NCBI GenBank assembly: GCA_902476265.1 | Contig: CABSCP010000034.1 | Location: forward strand, 1 to 53,309 | Direction: 5' to 3' | Origin: an uncultured Lachnospiraceae bacterium | Lineage (GTDB): Bacteria > Bacillota > Clostridia > Lachnospirales > Lachnospiraceae | DNA: 53,309 nucleotides | In this document: in pieces, positions 33,204 to 40,990 of the stretch | Position numbering within the stretch: the first letter of the stretch is position 1 | How the letters are laid out: every line of letters begins with the position of its first letter | The notes under the pieces: model-generated | Databases searched by the model: none | The model's input: the letters and a program-made list of their open reading frames with translations, nothing else | What the model was told of the DNA's origin: nothing | Made by a program: the position numbers and the translations under genes

Positions 33204-33647
33204 ATGGCAGAGCCTACCAAATATTTTGTGGTAACAAAAAAAGCGGTGCCCGAGGTACTTTTGAAGGTGGTGGAAGCAAAGCGGCTTCTGGAATCCGGAA
33301 AGGTGCCCACCATACAGGATGCGGTGGATGAAGTGGGGATCAGCAGAAGTTCTTTTTACAAGTACAAGGATGATATTTTTCCGTTTCACGATAATACCCA
33401 GGGCAAGACGATCACGCTTTCCATGCAGATCGATGATGAGCCGGGACTTTTATCGGATGTGCTTAAGGTGATCGCACAGTTTGGGGCGAATATCCTGACG
33501 ATCCATCAGAGTATTCCGATCAACGGAGTGGCATCCTTAAGCGTCAGCGTGCAGGTGCTGCAGACCACGAAGGATATTTCGGCCATGCTGGATGAGATGG
33601 AGACCAGAAACGGCGTGCATGGTGTGAAAATACTGGCGAAGGAATGA
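33204..33647 (+). CDS. ACT-domain protein (PheB/UPF0735 type)
   Basis: The protein has 147 residues. An N-terminal helix-rich part has a HTH-like segment (TIQDAVDEVGISRSSFYKYKDDIFPF), and the C-terminal ACT domain (ITLSMQIDDEPGLLSDVLKVIAQFGANILTIHQ) is the fold that binds amino acids for feedback control. Members are usually found before homoserine dehydrogenase or prephenate dehydratase genes in Firmicutes. Here it precedes hom by 12 bases, so a regulatory role in threonine or aspartate-family synthesis is likely. GGGGACGG lies upstream of the start. Confidence 0.88.
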   Translation: MAEPTKYFVVTKKAVPEVLLKVVEAKRLLESGKVPTIQDAVDEVGISRSSFYKYKDDIFPFHDNTQGKTITLSMQIDDEPGLLSDVLKVIAQFGANILTIHQSIPINGVASLSVSVQVLQTTKDISAMLDEMETRNGVHGVKILAKE

Positions 33648-33659
33648 GGGGTGGATGAG

Positions 33660-34868
33660 ATGATAAAAGCGGCGGTTTTAGGCTATGGAACAGTGGGCAG
33701 CGGCGTGGTGGAAGTGATCGAATGCAACCGCAGTCTGATTGAAAAAAGGGCGGGAGAAGCCCTGGAAGTGAAATATATCCTGGATCTGCGGGATTTTCCC
33801 GGGGATCCTTATGAGGCAAAAGTGGTGCACGATGTGGAGATCATTTTAAAGGATCCGGAGGTGCAGATCGTCTGTGAAACCATGGGGGGCAATGAACCGG
33901 CCTACACGTTTTCCAAAAGAGCGCTGGAAGCAGGAAAGAGCGTATGTACTTCCAACAAGGAACTGGTGGCCAATCACGGCGCGGAACTGATCGCGCTGGC
34001 AAAGGCCCATAACTGCAATTATCTGTTTGAGGCCAGCGTGGGCGGCGGCATTCCTATCATCAGGCCGTTAAACTGCGCGCTCACGGCGGAACGGGTGATG
34101 GAAATATCCGGAATTTTAAACGGCACCACCAACTATATTTTAACCAAGATGGAAAAAGAAGGCGCGCGGTTTGAAGATGTGCTAAAAGAAGCCCAGGACA
34201 AAGGCTATGCGGAGCGCAATCCGGAAGCGGACGTGGAAGGGTATGACGCCTGTCGTAAAATTGCCATTCTGACTTCTCTGGTGGCCGGAAAAACCGTGGA
34301 TTTTAAAGAAGTCTATACGGAAGGGATCACAAAGATCACCCCGGTTGATTTCGCGTATGCAAAAGAAATGAACATGACCATCAAGCTTTTGGCCATGAGT
34401 AAAGAGGATGAAGACGGTTACCTGGCGGCGGTGGCTCCTTACCTTCTGGATCAGGAAAATCCGCTGGCAGGGGTGCAGGACGTTTTCAATGCCATTTTTG
34501 TCCATGGAAATACCCTGGGCGAGTCCATGTTTTACGGAAAAGGGGCGGGAAAGCTGCCCACGGCCAGCGCGGTGGTTTCCGACGTTGTGGACTGCGCAAA
34601 ACATCAGGGAAAGCATATTATATGTCTGTGGGAGGAAGAAAAGGTTCATCTGAAGAATTTTGCCGATTCCCACGGAATCTATTTTGTGCGGGTGAAGGCA
34701 TCGGAGGAAGCGGCGGCAGACGCCCTTTTTGGCCCGGTGAAAAAAATCCGCCTGCCGGAATATGCAGACGAATACGCTTTTGTGACGGAGAGGATGAGCG
34801 AACGGGAATTTGATTCAAAACAGGCGCAGCTGCCCGGTATGCTCACAAGAATCAGGATCAAAGACTGA
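33660..34868 (+). CDS. hom: Homoserine dehydrogenase
   Basis: The 402-residue enzyme reduces aspartate-semialdehyde to homoserine with NAD(P)H. It has an N-terminal Rossmann motif (AVLGYGTVGSG), GGNEPAYTFSKRALEAGKSVCTSNKELVANHG, the active-site region ASVGGGIPIIRPLN and GILNGTTNYILTKM, and VEGYDACRKIAILTSL. The C-terminal ~80 residues are the ACT-like regulatory extension. ATG 33660 is preferred to GTG 33651 because GGGGTGG is then appropriately spaced. It sits between the ACT protein and the homoserine kinase candidate in one operon. Confidence 0.96.
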   Translation: MIKAAVLGYGTVGSGVVEVIECNRSLIEKRAGEALEVKYILDLRDFPGDPYEAKVVHDVEIILKDPEVQIVCETMGGNEPAYTFSKRALEAGKSVCTSNKELVANHGAELIALAKAHNCNYLFEASVGGGIPIIRPLNCALTAERVMEISGILNGTTNYILTKMEKEGARFEDVLKEAQDKGYAERNPEADVEGYDACRKIAILTSLVAGKTVDFKEVYTEGITKITPVDFAYAKEMNMTIKLLAMSKEDEDGYLAAVAPYLLDQENPLAGVQDVFNAIFVHGNTLGESMFYGKGAGKLPTASAVVSDVVDCAKHQGKHIICLWEEEKVHLKNFADSHGIYFVRVKASEEAAADALFGPVKKIRLPEYADEYAFVTERMSEREFDSKQAQLPGMLTRIRIKD

Positions 34869-34890
34869 AATGGGCAGGGGAGATGACGGG

Positions 34891-36096
34891 ATGAAATATG
34901 TGGTTGTTTTAGGAGACGGAATGGCGGATGAACCGCTGCAGGAATTGGGAGGAAGAACTCCTCTTTCCTATGCTGTGACGCCGGCGATGGACAGACTGGC
35001 CAAAAAATCGGAAATCGGAATGGTGCGGACGGTGCCGGAAGGGATGGCGCCCGGTTCCGATACGGCAAACCTGTCCGTGCTGGGGTATGACCCGAAGATT
35101 TATTATTCCGGGCGTTCCCCGCTGGAAGCGCTGTCCATCGGCGTGGATATGAAGGATACGGATGTGGCCTTACGCTGCAACATCGTCACTGTTTCGGAGG
35201 ATGACGTTGCGTTTGAAAAGAAAATCATTATCGACCACAGTTCCGGGGAAATTTCCACGGAGGAGTGCAGCGTGCTTCTGGAAGCGGTGCGAAAGGAGCT
35301 GGAAAAGCCGCCTTACCGTTTTTATACCGGAACCAGTTACCGGCACTGTCTGATCTGGGAAAACGGGAAAACGGTGGATCTGACGCCGCCTCACGATGTG
35401 CTGGGGCAGGAAATCGGCCCTCATCTGCCGTCGGACGAAACCCTCCTTGCCATGATGAAAAGAAGCTATGAAATTTTAAAGGACCATCCGCTCAATCTGG
35501 AGCGGAAGCGTCTCGGTCTTCATCCCGCCAACTGCTGTTGGTTTTGGGGCGCGGGCACAAAACCTTCCCTCACTTCTTTCTTGCAGAAGTACAAAAAAAA
35601 GGGTATTATGATTTCGGCTGTAGATTTGCTCAAAGGAATCGCCGTAGGAGCAGGCATGGATGTGGCTCACGTAAAAGGGGCCAACGGCGGTCTTGATACC
35701 AATTATGAAGGAAAGATGCAGGCGGCTTTTGACGCCCTCACCGGGGATTATGATTTCGCTTATATCCATGTGGAAGCACCGGATGAAATGGGGCACCAGG
35801 GCAGTCTGGAAAAGAAGATCAAAGCCATTGAATACCTGGATCAGAAAATCATCGGGCCTCTGGCGGAAAAGCTGACCCGGGAAAAGGTGGAGTTTCGGAT
35901 GCTTATCCTGCCGGACCACCCTACGCCAATTGCCCTTCGGACCCATACCGGCGCTGAGGTACCCTGGCTTTTGTATGACAGCACAAAAACGGAGTCCCGC
36001 GATTGGAATTATAATGAGGCGGAAGCGATTTTAAGCGGAAACTATGTGCCGCATGGCTATGAACTGATGGAATATTTCTTGCAGGAAACAAGATAA
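34891..36096 (+). CDS. Proposed homoserine kinase of the cofactor-independent phosphoglycerate mutase superfamily
   Basis: The protein has 401 residues. It belongs to the ApgM-like alkaline-phosphatase superfamily: MKYVVVLGDGMADEPLQELGGRTPL, APGSDTANLSVLGYDP with the catalytic Ser, YIHVEAPDEMGHQG, and LPDHPTP. Annotated examples are called 2,3-bisphosphoglycerate-independent phosphoglycerate mutase. The TIGR02535 subgroup is proposed to be homoserine kinase when it lies with threonine genes and thrB is absent. Here it is exactly between hom and lysC, which favours the kinase role over glycolysis. The catalytic activity is inferred from context. Confidence 0.85.
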   Translation: MKYVVVLGDGMADEPLQELGGRTPLSYAVTPAMDRLAKKSEIGMVRTVPEGMAPGSDTANLSVLGYDPKIYYSGRSPLEALSIGVDMKDTDVALRCNIVTVSEDDVAFEKKIIIDHSSGEISTEECSVLLEAVRKELEKPPYRFYTGTSYRHCLIWENGKTVDLTPPHDVLGQEIGPHLPSDETLLAMMKRSYEILKDHPLNLERKRLGLHPANCCWFWGAGTKPSLTSFLQKYKKKGIMISAVDLLKGIAVGAGMDVAHVKGANGGLDTNYEGKMQAAFDALTGDYDFAYIHVEAPDEMGHQGSLEKKIKAIEYLDQKIIGPLAEKLTREKVEFRMLILPDHPTPIALRTHTGAEVPWLLYDSTKTESRDWNYNEAEAILSGNYVPHGYELMEYFLQETR

Positions 36097-36115
36097 GACA
36101 GGAGAGAGACGGATC

Positions 36116-37435
36116 ATGAGAAAAGTAGTAAAATTTGGCGGAAGTTCCCTTGCCAGTGCAGAACAGTTTAAGAAAGTCGGGGAGATCATTCGGTCAGAAA
36201 CCTCCAGAAGATATGTGGTGCCCAGCGCCCCCGGCAAACGTTACCGCAGGGATACCAAGGTGACGGATATGCTTTACAGCTGTTATGCGCTGGCAGAGGA
36301 AGAGAAAGAGTTTAAAGAAGAACTGCGCCAGATTCGGGAACGCTACCAGGAAATCATCGACGGTCTTTCCCTGGATTTATCCCTGGATGCGGAATTTATC
36401 AAAATAGAACATAACTTCAAAGAACATGCGGGGAAGGATTATGCGGCTTCCCGGGGAGAATACTTAAACGGTATTGTGATGTCCGCCTATTTGGGATATG
36501 AGTTTGTAGATGCCGCGGAGGTTGTGTTCTTTAAAGAAAACGGAGAGTTTGACGCGCTGCGCACCAACGAAGTTCTGGGCGAACGTTTAAAGAAGATGGA
36601 AAACGCGGTTGTTCCCGGCTTTTACGGTTCCAACCCGGATGGCAGCATCCGCACCTTTTCCAGAGGCGGTTCCGATATCACCGGCTCCATTGTGGCCAAA
36701 GCGGTGCAGGCGGACGTCTATGAGAACTGGACCGACGTTTCCGGATTCCTGATCGCAGATCCCAACATCATCCCCAACCCGGAAAAGATTGAAACCATCA
36801 CCTACAGGGAGCTTCGCGAGCTTTCCTACATGGGCGCTTCCGTTCTTCACGAGGAGTCCATTTTCCCGGTGAGAAGTGAGGGAATTCCGATCAACATCCG
36901 CAATACCAATGAGCCGGATAACAGCGGCACCTGGATTGTGGAGAGCACCTGCCAGAAGCCCAAATTTGTCATCACCGGCATTGCGGGCAAGAAAGGCTTT
37001 TGCTCTGTCAACATAGAAAAAGATCTGATGAACACGGAAATCGGGTTTGGCCGCAAAGTGCTGCAGGCCTTTGAGGACAATGGCATTTCCTTTGAACATG
37101 TGCCCTCCGGCATTGACACTATGACCGTTTTTGTACATCAGGATGAGTTCATGGATAAGGAACAAAACGTGGTTTCCGCCCTTCACAGACTGGCAGATCC
37201 TGATATGGTGGATATCGAAGGGGAACTGGCCCTGATCGCGGTAGTGGGCCGCGGTATGAAGTCCACACGGGGAACAGCGGGGCGTATCTTCGCAGCGCTG
37301 GCCCATGCCAACATCAACGTGCGCATGATCGATCAGGGGTCCAGCGAGTTGAATATCATCATCGGCGTCCGCAATGATGACTTTGAAAACGCGATCCGTG
37401 CGATTTACAATATGTTTGTACTGGTACAGCTTTAA
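36116..37435 (+). CDS. lysC: Aspartate kinase
   Basis: The 439-residue enzyme phosphorylates aspartate, the first step to lysine, methionine and threonine. Family features are VVKFGGSSLA at the N-terminus, VPSAPGKRYRRDTKVTDML, FSRGGSDITGSIVAKAV, and YMGASVLHEESIFPV. Two C-terminal ACT domains (about 315-380 and 385-439) give allosteric control; the second has RGMKSTRGTAGRIFAALAHANINV-type features. GGAGAGAGACGG precedes the start, 19 bases after the previous gene. It closes the ACT-hom-kinase-lysC operon, followed by a strong terminator. Confidence 0.96.
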   Translation: MRKVVKFGGSSLASAEQFKKVGEIIRSETSRRYVVPSAPGKRYRRDTKVTDMLYSCYALAEEEKEFKEELRQIRERYQEIIDGLSLDLSLDAEFIKIEHNFKEHAGKDYAASRGEYLNGIVMSAYLGYEFVDAAEVVFFKENGEFDALRTNEVLGERLKKMENAVVPGFYGSNPDGSIRTFSRGGSDITGSIVAKAVQADVYENWTDVSGFLIADPNIIPNPEKIETITYRELRELSYMGASVLHEESIFPVRSEGIPINIRNTNEPDNSGTWIVESTCQKPKFVITGIAGKKGFCSVNIEKDLMNTEIGFGRKVLQAFEDNGISFEHVPSGIDTMTVFVHQDEFMDKEQNVVSALHRLADPDMVDIEGELALIAVVGRGMKSTRGTAGRIFAALAHANINVRMIDQGSSELNIIIGVRNDDFENAIRAIYNMFVLVQL

Positions 37436-37440
37436 AAAGG

Positions 37441-37474
37441 ATCCGGCCTGCCCCGTTGGGGAGGCCGGTTTTTT
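37441..37474 (+). terminator. Terminator of the hom-lysC operon
   Basis: A GC-rich stem CCGGCCTGCCCC / GGGGAGGCCGG is followed by six T residues. Those T residues are also the left end of the palindrome at 37469-37513. Confidence 0.85.
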
Positions 37475-37513
37475 CATACGAAAGGAAACTTCGTTTCCTT
37501 TCGTATGAAAAAA
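37469..37513. repeat. Perfect 21-bp-arm palindrome
   Basis: T6-CATACGAAAGGAAAC and GTTTCCTTTCGTATG-A6 are exact complements with a 3-base loop (TTC). It could serve as a second terminator in either direction or be part of an interspersed repeat element with the following structure. Confidence 0.85.
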
Positions 37514-37530
37514 CACGCTTTGCTGTAGAT

Positions 37531-37612
37531 GCGCACTCGCGCGAAAGGTAGATATTGCCTGTCGGCAATCGCGCTCGGCGCGAGTGTGCGCTAAAACGCG
37601 CACACTTTTTTT
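37531..37612 (+). repeat. Nested palindromic element with terminator-like right end
   Basis: GCGCACTCGCGC (37531-37542) pairs with GCGCGAGTGTGCGC (37578-37591). Inside is ATTGCC-TGTC-GGCAAT (37554-37569). The right arm also forms an alternative hairpin with GCGCACAC (37584-37591 and 37598-37605), followed by seven T residues. Mutually exclusive folds resemble a terminator/antiterminator, or a REP-like element. The 37436-37773 gap holds no gene other than these elements. Confidence 0.7.
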
Positions 37613-37773
37613 CCCTTTTCTTTTACAACGAAATGAAATCCGGTTTAAGTTTGGCAGATTTTCATAAAGCTTTTTTCACCGTTTCATGGTATCATAAAGG
37701 CAAGACTATGGAAGAGGATCTCTCAGAACAAAGATTGCGTGTATTTAAAAATTTCAAAAGGAGAAAAGACAAA

Positions 37774-38202
37774 ATGCTGGAACAGAAAGATTTGCAGGCA
37801 ATTGGAGAATTGTTTGAAAACGCGATCGCTTCGAGTGAGGTCCGTATGGTGAAGCGAATCGAAGAATCAGAAACCCGCATGGTAAAGCGGATCCAGGAAG
37901 AGATTGCGGAGTCAGAAACCCGCATGGTAAAGCGGATTCAGGAAGAGATTGCGGAGTCAGAGGCCCGTATGACAAAACGGCTTGAAGAGCGGATCACAAA
38001 ATCAGAGGCTATGGTGCTGGATGAACTTGACAGGGTGCAGAGCCATTTGGAAAAAAGGATTGATACGCTCAAGGCGGACGTTGAAGAATTGCAGACAAAT
38101 TACCGGATAGAAAAGATTCGGGAAGAGAATAACGCATTGCTAACCCAAAGAGTGGATGATTTAACAGAGAGGGTGGAACGGCTGGAGAGCAGAACCGCTT
38201 AG
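37774..38202 (+). CDS. Coiled-coil protein with 45-bp internal repeats
   Basis: The family is not recognised. The protein has 142 residues, almost entirely charged helix. A 15-residue unit (ESETRMVKRIQEEIA) occurs twice in near-identical form (37905-37964 region and just before it), with weaker copies on either side, giving a rod-like coiled coil. The C-terminal half continues as heptads (LDELDRVQSHLEKRIDTLKADVEELQ; LTERVERLESR). ATG 37774 is chosen for AGGAG about 10 bases upstream. There is no membrane segment or enzyme motif. It might be a structural or membrane-associated adaptor, but no function can be assigned. A terminator follows. Confidence 0.75.
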   Translation: MLEQKDLQAIGELFENAIASSEVRMVKRIEESETRMVKRIQEEIAESETRMVKRIQEEIAESEARMTKRLEERITKSEAMVLDELDRVQSHLEKRIDTLKADVEELQTNYRIEKIREENNALLTQRVDDLTERVERLESRTA

Positions 38203-38248
38203 TACATGGAAAACAAATGATTTTATGAAAAGGACTGTTGCAGACAGT

Positions 38249-38279
38249 TTGACCGGCTGATTCTGCCGGTCCTTTTTTT
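38249..38279 (+). terminator. Terminator after the coiled-coil gene
   Basis: A perfect 7-bp stem GACCGGC / GCCGGTC with a 7-base loop is followed by C and seven T residues. Confidence 0.85.
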
Positions 38280-38443
38280 GACCGTAATTTTACACACATG
38301 CGCTGATCGTGTGCTATAATGATTTTCAAAAGGACAGGGTGACCGGATAATAATGTAAAAAATTGTTTTCTTTTAAAACTTTTTCCTTAAGCTCTGCGTC
38401 TGTATAAAAAGTGACAAATTTCCACAGGATTAAATAAATCTTA

Positions 38444-38473
38444 AAGACATTCTGAAGAAGTGTGTGGTATACT
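38444..38473 (+). promoter_or_regulatory. Possible promoter of the MacB-like ABC operon
   Basis: AAGACA (38444-38449) and TATACT (38468-38473) are 18 bases apart, 63 bases before the ATPase gene. The -35 box is poor, so an activator may be needed. The rest of 38280-38536 shows no gene. Confidence 0.5.
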
Positions 38474-38536
38474 GTGATATATTGCGGAAAGGAAACATAA
38501 CTGTAAGTTTGCAAAACGGTTATATGGAACGAGTGA

Positions 38537-39259
38537 ATGGCTGAAACGAGGAAACCTGTCATACAGGTGAAGGATCTGTATAAGGTCTACCGGGTCGGTG
38601 ATACCAGGGTGCGGGCCTTAAACGGGGTGGATTTCAACATATATAAAGGTGAGTTCTGTTCCATCGTGGGCACATCCGGATCAGGAAAATCGACCCTTCT
38701 CAATATGCTGGCAGGACTGGAGAAACCGACAAAGGGTGAAATTATCATCGCCGGAGAGCATATGGAGAATAAAACGGAAAACCAGCTGGTTAAATTCAGA
38801 AGAGAGCACATCGGCTTTATTTTCCAGTCATTTAATCTGATGGGAACCATGAATGCGGTGGAGAATGTGGCGCTGCCGCTCACTTTTCAGGGAATCGGAA
38901 AAGAAGAGCGCATGAAAAAAGCGGCCGCGCTTTTGGATATGGTGGGATTAAAAAAATACAGGCACCACAGGCCGACACAGATGTCCGGCGGCCAGCAGCA
39001 GCGCGTGGGCGTTGCCAGGGCGCTGGTGGTGGATCCGGAGATCATTTTTGCGGACGAGCCCACCGGAAATCTGGACTCCAACACATCCCAGGAAGTGATG
39101 GAGCTGATGCAGAAGGTGGTGCGGGAAAAGCAGCAGACGCTGGTGATGGTAACTCATGACAATCATCTCGCCAGCTTTGCGGATCGGATTTTCCATATCA
39201 TAGACGGGAAAATTGTGCAGATTGAAGATAATACGAAAAAGAAAGAGGGGTTAAATTAA
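38537..39259 (+). CDS. ABC transporter ATP-binding protein, MacB/LolD type
   Basis: The protein has 240 residues. The Walker A is GTSGSGKST at about residue 50, the signature is MSGGQQQRVGVARAL, and the Walker B is EIIFADEPTGNLDS. Family features of LolD/MacB ATPases (YRVGDTRVRALNGVDFNIYKGEF, GFIFQSFNLM) are present. It does not transport through membranes itself; it drives a mechanotransmission permease. It overlaps nothing and is followed after one base by the surface-protein gene, with the FtsX/MacB permease third, so all three form one unit. The start at 38537 follows GGAACGAG. Confidence 0.93.
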   Translation: MAETRKPVIQVKDLYKVYRVGDTRVRALNGVDFNIYKGEFCSIVGTSGSGKSTLLNMLAGLEKPTKGEIIIAGEHMENKTENQLVKFRREHIGFIFQSFNLMGTMNAVENVALPLTFQGIGKEERMKKAAALLDMVGLKKYRHHRPTQMSGGQQQRVGVARALVVDPEIIFADEPTGNLDSNTSQEVMELMQKVVREKQQTLVMVTHDNHLASFADRIFHIIDGKIVQIEDNTKKKEGLN

Positions 39260-39260
39260 G

Positions 39261-40988
39261 ATGTACCGGAAGAAAAATAAGTGGCTGAAAATGATTTTAT
39301 GCGCGATGTGCGCGGTAGTTCTTGCGACAGGATTTATGCCTGGAAAAGTGTATGCCGTTTCTGATAACGATGTGGACGAATCCATTTATATCGATGATGA
39401 TGACCGCTGGAATGCATCGGCGGAAATGAAAAACTATATGGAGAGTCTGATCAGACGTGAAAATCCTGAGCAATACATCAAAGATGAGCTCAACGATATC
39501 ATGTACAGTGGGATTTATTATATAGCCAATTCGGAGAGAATGACGGAATCCGAAATGTGGAGTTATGTGGGAACTGTGAAGTCCAAAATGGATTCAGCGA
39601 TAACCAAAAGCGGTGAAGTGACCACCACTACGGAGTTCCTCACCCTTGCGGATAACTGGCGGACCCCTTCCGTATCCTATGGACAGAGCGTGAACGTGGT
39701 TCTGCCCCTGATTAATATGGGAGAAGAGTGGCTGACAGATCTTCTGGTAGAGCCTGTGGTGTCCAATGATGTAAAAGAATGGCCCTTTAAACCCGACACC
39801 ACCGGATATACCCAGAACTTCAATGAAATTCCGGGCTGTGCCACCAAGCTGTATGAGGAGGCGGTATTTAACCGCCGGGAACTCACATACACCTTTACAG
39901 CCAGAGAAGATGTGTTGACCGGCTACTATCCTTTGAAATTTAAGGTTTGGTACAGCAAGGACAAAATCCGCTGCAAAGAGCCTGCGGAGCTTACTGTTTA
40001 TGTTTACTGCCAGGGCAAACCGGGCACCGGGCGCATCGGCATGAGTGAGAATACCAATATTTCCCAGCCCAGAATCATTGTGACGGGATTTGAAACGGAT
40101 CCGAAGGAAATTTATGCCGGAGATACCTTTATGCTGACCATCCATGTGAAAAATACATCCCCCGACACGCCGGTGAATAACGTGCTGTTTGATATGGAAG
40201 CGGTAGAAGGCGGAACGGAGACCAGTAACGGTACAGTGACCAACAGTTATGCGGCTTTCCTTCCCACATCAGGATCCAGTTCCATTTACGTTGACCGTAT
40301 GCCGGCAGGCAGCAGCAAAGATTTGAAGATTGAAATGCAGGCCAAAGCCGATCTGTCACAGAAGCCTTATGTGGTGACGGTAAAAATGAAATATGATACG
40401 GATTTAAAAGCGGATCTTTCCGATGAAGCAAAGGTATCCGTGCCGGTGAAGCAGCAGTCAAAATATGATTCCAGCACGCCGGAGGTCAATCCTTCCGATA
40501 TTATGGTGGGGGAACAGTCCAATGTCATGTTCCAGGTTTATAATACAGGTAAGACCACCCTCTATAACGTGCAGGTGAAATTTGAAGCGGACAGTGTGGA
40601 AGGCGGCGATACCTTTATCGGAAACCTTCAGCCCGGCGGAACCGGAAATGTGGACGCTATGGTGACAGGTGTTGCGGCAACCATGGACGACGGCACCGTA
40701 AAAGCGGTCATCACTTATGAAGATGAAGCAGGCAACCAGACCCGTGAAGAAAAAACGGTCACTATTTTTGTCAGCGATATGCCTGCTGACGGCGGGATGA
40801 TGGATATGCCCATGCCGGATGAAAATATGGAAAAAACCGGTCCTTCCCTGGGTGTCATCATTGGGATCATTGTGGCTGTTGTTGTAATTGCAGCAGCGGC
40901 TGTTATAGCGGTTCTTAAAATCAGGAAAAAGAAAAAGGCTGCGAAGCTTCTGGCAGAGGATCTGCTGGATCTGGATAAGGACGAGTAA
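39261..40988 (+). CDS. Secreted, membrane-anchored protein with CARDB-like Ig domains
   Basis: The protein has 575 residues. A signal peptide covers residues 1 to about 31 (KMILCAMCAVVLATGFMPGKVYA). An acidic helical part (about 35-115) and an Ig-like segment follow. Two CARDB-like beta-sandwich domains lie at about 270-400 and 410-510 (DTFMLTIHVKNTSPDTPVNNV, NVMFQVYNTGKTTLYNVQVKFE). A single C-terminal membrane segment (about 530-555) ends in a KIRKKKK stop-transfer. It is likely the extracellular partner of the MacB-type transporter, perhaps contacting a substrate or the wall. It sits between ATPase and permease genes with 1- and 2-base gaps. Its substrate is unknown. Confidence 0.8.
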   Translation: MYRKKNKWLKMILCAMCAVVLATGFMPGKVYAVSDNDVDESIYIDDDDRWNASAEMKNYMESLIRRENPEQYIKDELNDIMYSGIYYIANSERMTESEMWSYVGTVKSKMDSAITKSGEVTTTTEFLTLADNWRTPSVSYGQSVNVVLPLINMGEEWLTDLLVEPVVSNDVKEWPFKPDTTGYTQNFNEIPGCATKLYEEAVFNRRELTYTFTAREDVLTGYYPLKFKVWYSKDKIRCKEPAELTVYVYCQGKPGTGRIGMSENTNISQPRIIVTGFETDPKEIYAGDTFMLTIHVKNTSPDTPVNNVLFDMEAVEGGTETSNGTVTNSYAAFLPTSGSSSIYVDRMPAGSSKDLKIEMQAKADLSQKPYVVTVKMKYDTDLKADLSDEAKVSVPVKQQSKYDSSTPEVNPSDIMVGEQSNVMFQVYNTGKTTLYNVQVKFEADSVEGGDTFIGNLQPGGTGNVDAMVTGVAATMDDGTVKAVITYEDEAGNQTREEKTVTIFVSDMPADGGMMDMPMPDENMEKTGPSLGVIIGIIVAVVVIAAAAVIAVLKIRKKKKAAKLLAEDLLDLDKDE

Positions 40989-40990
40989 AT

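Noticed and set aside
36587..37603. A 338-codon open frame on the minus strand across lysC
   Set aside because: It lies opposite a highly conserved aspartate kinase gene, has no family pattern and no ribosome binding site; open frames opposite GC-rich genes are expected.
37555..37773. An upstream extension of the coiled-coil gene into the palindromic region
   Set aside because: The added residues cover palindromic repeats, lack a ribosome binding site and show no helix repeat; ATG 37774 has AGGAG.
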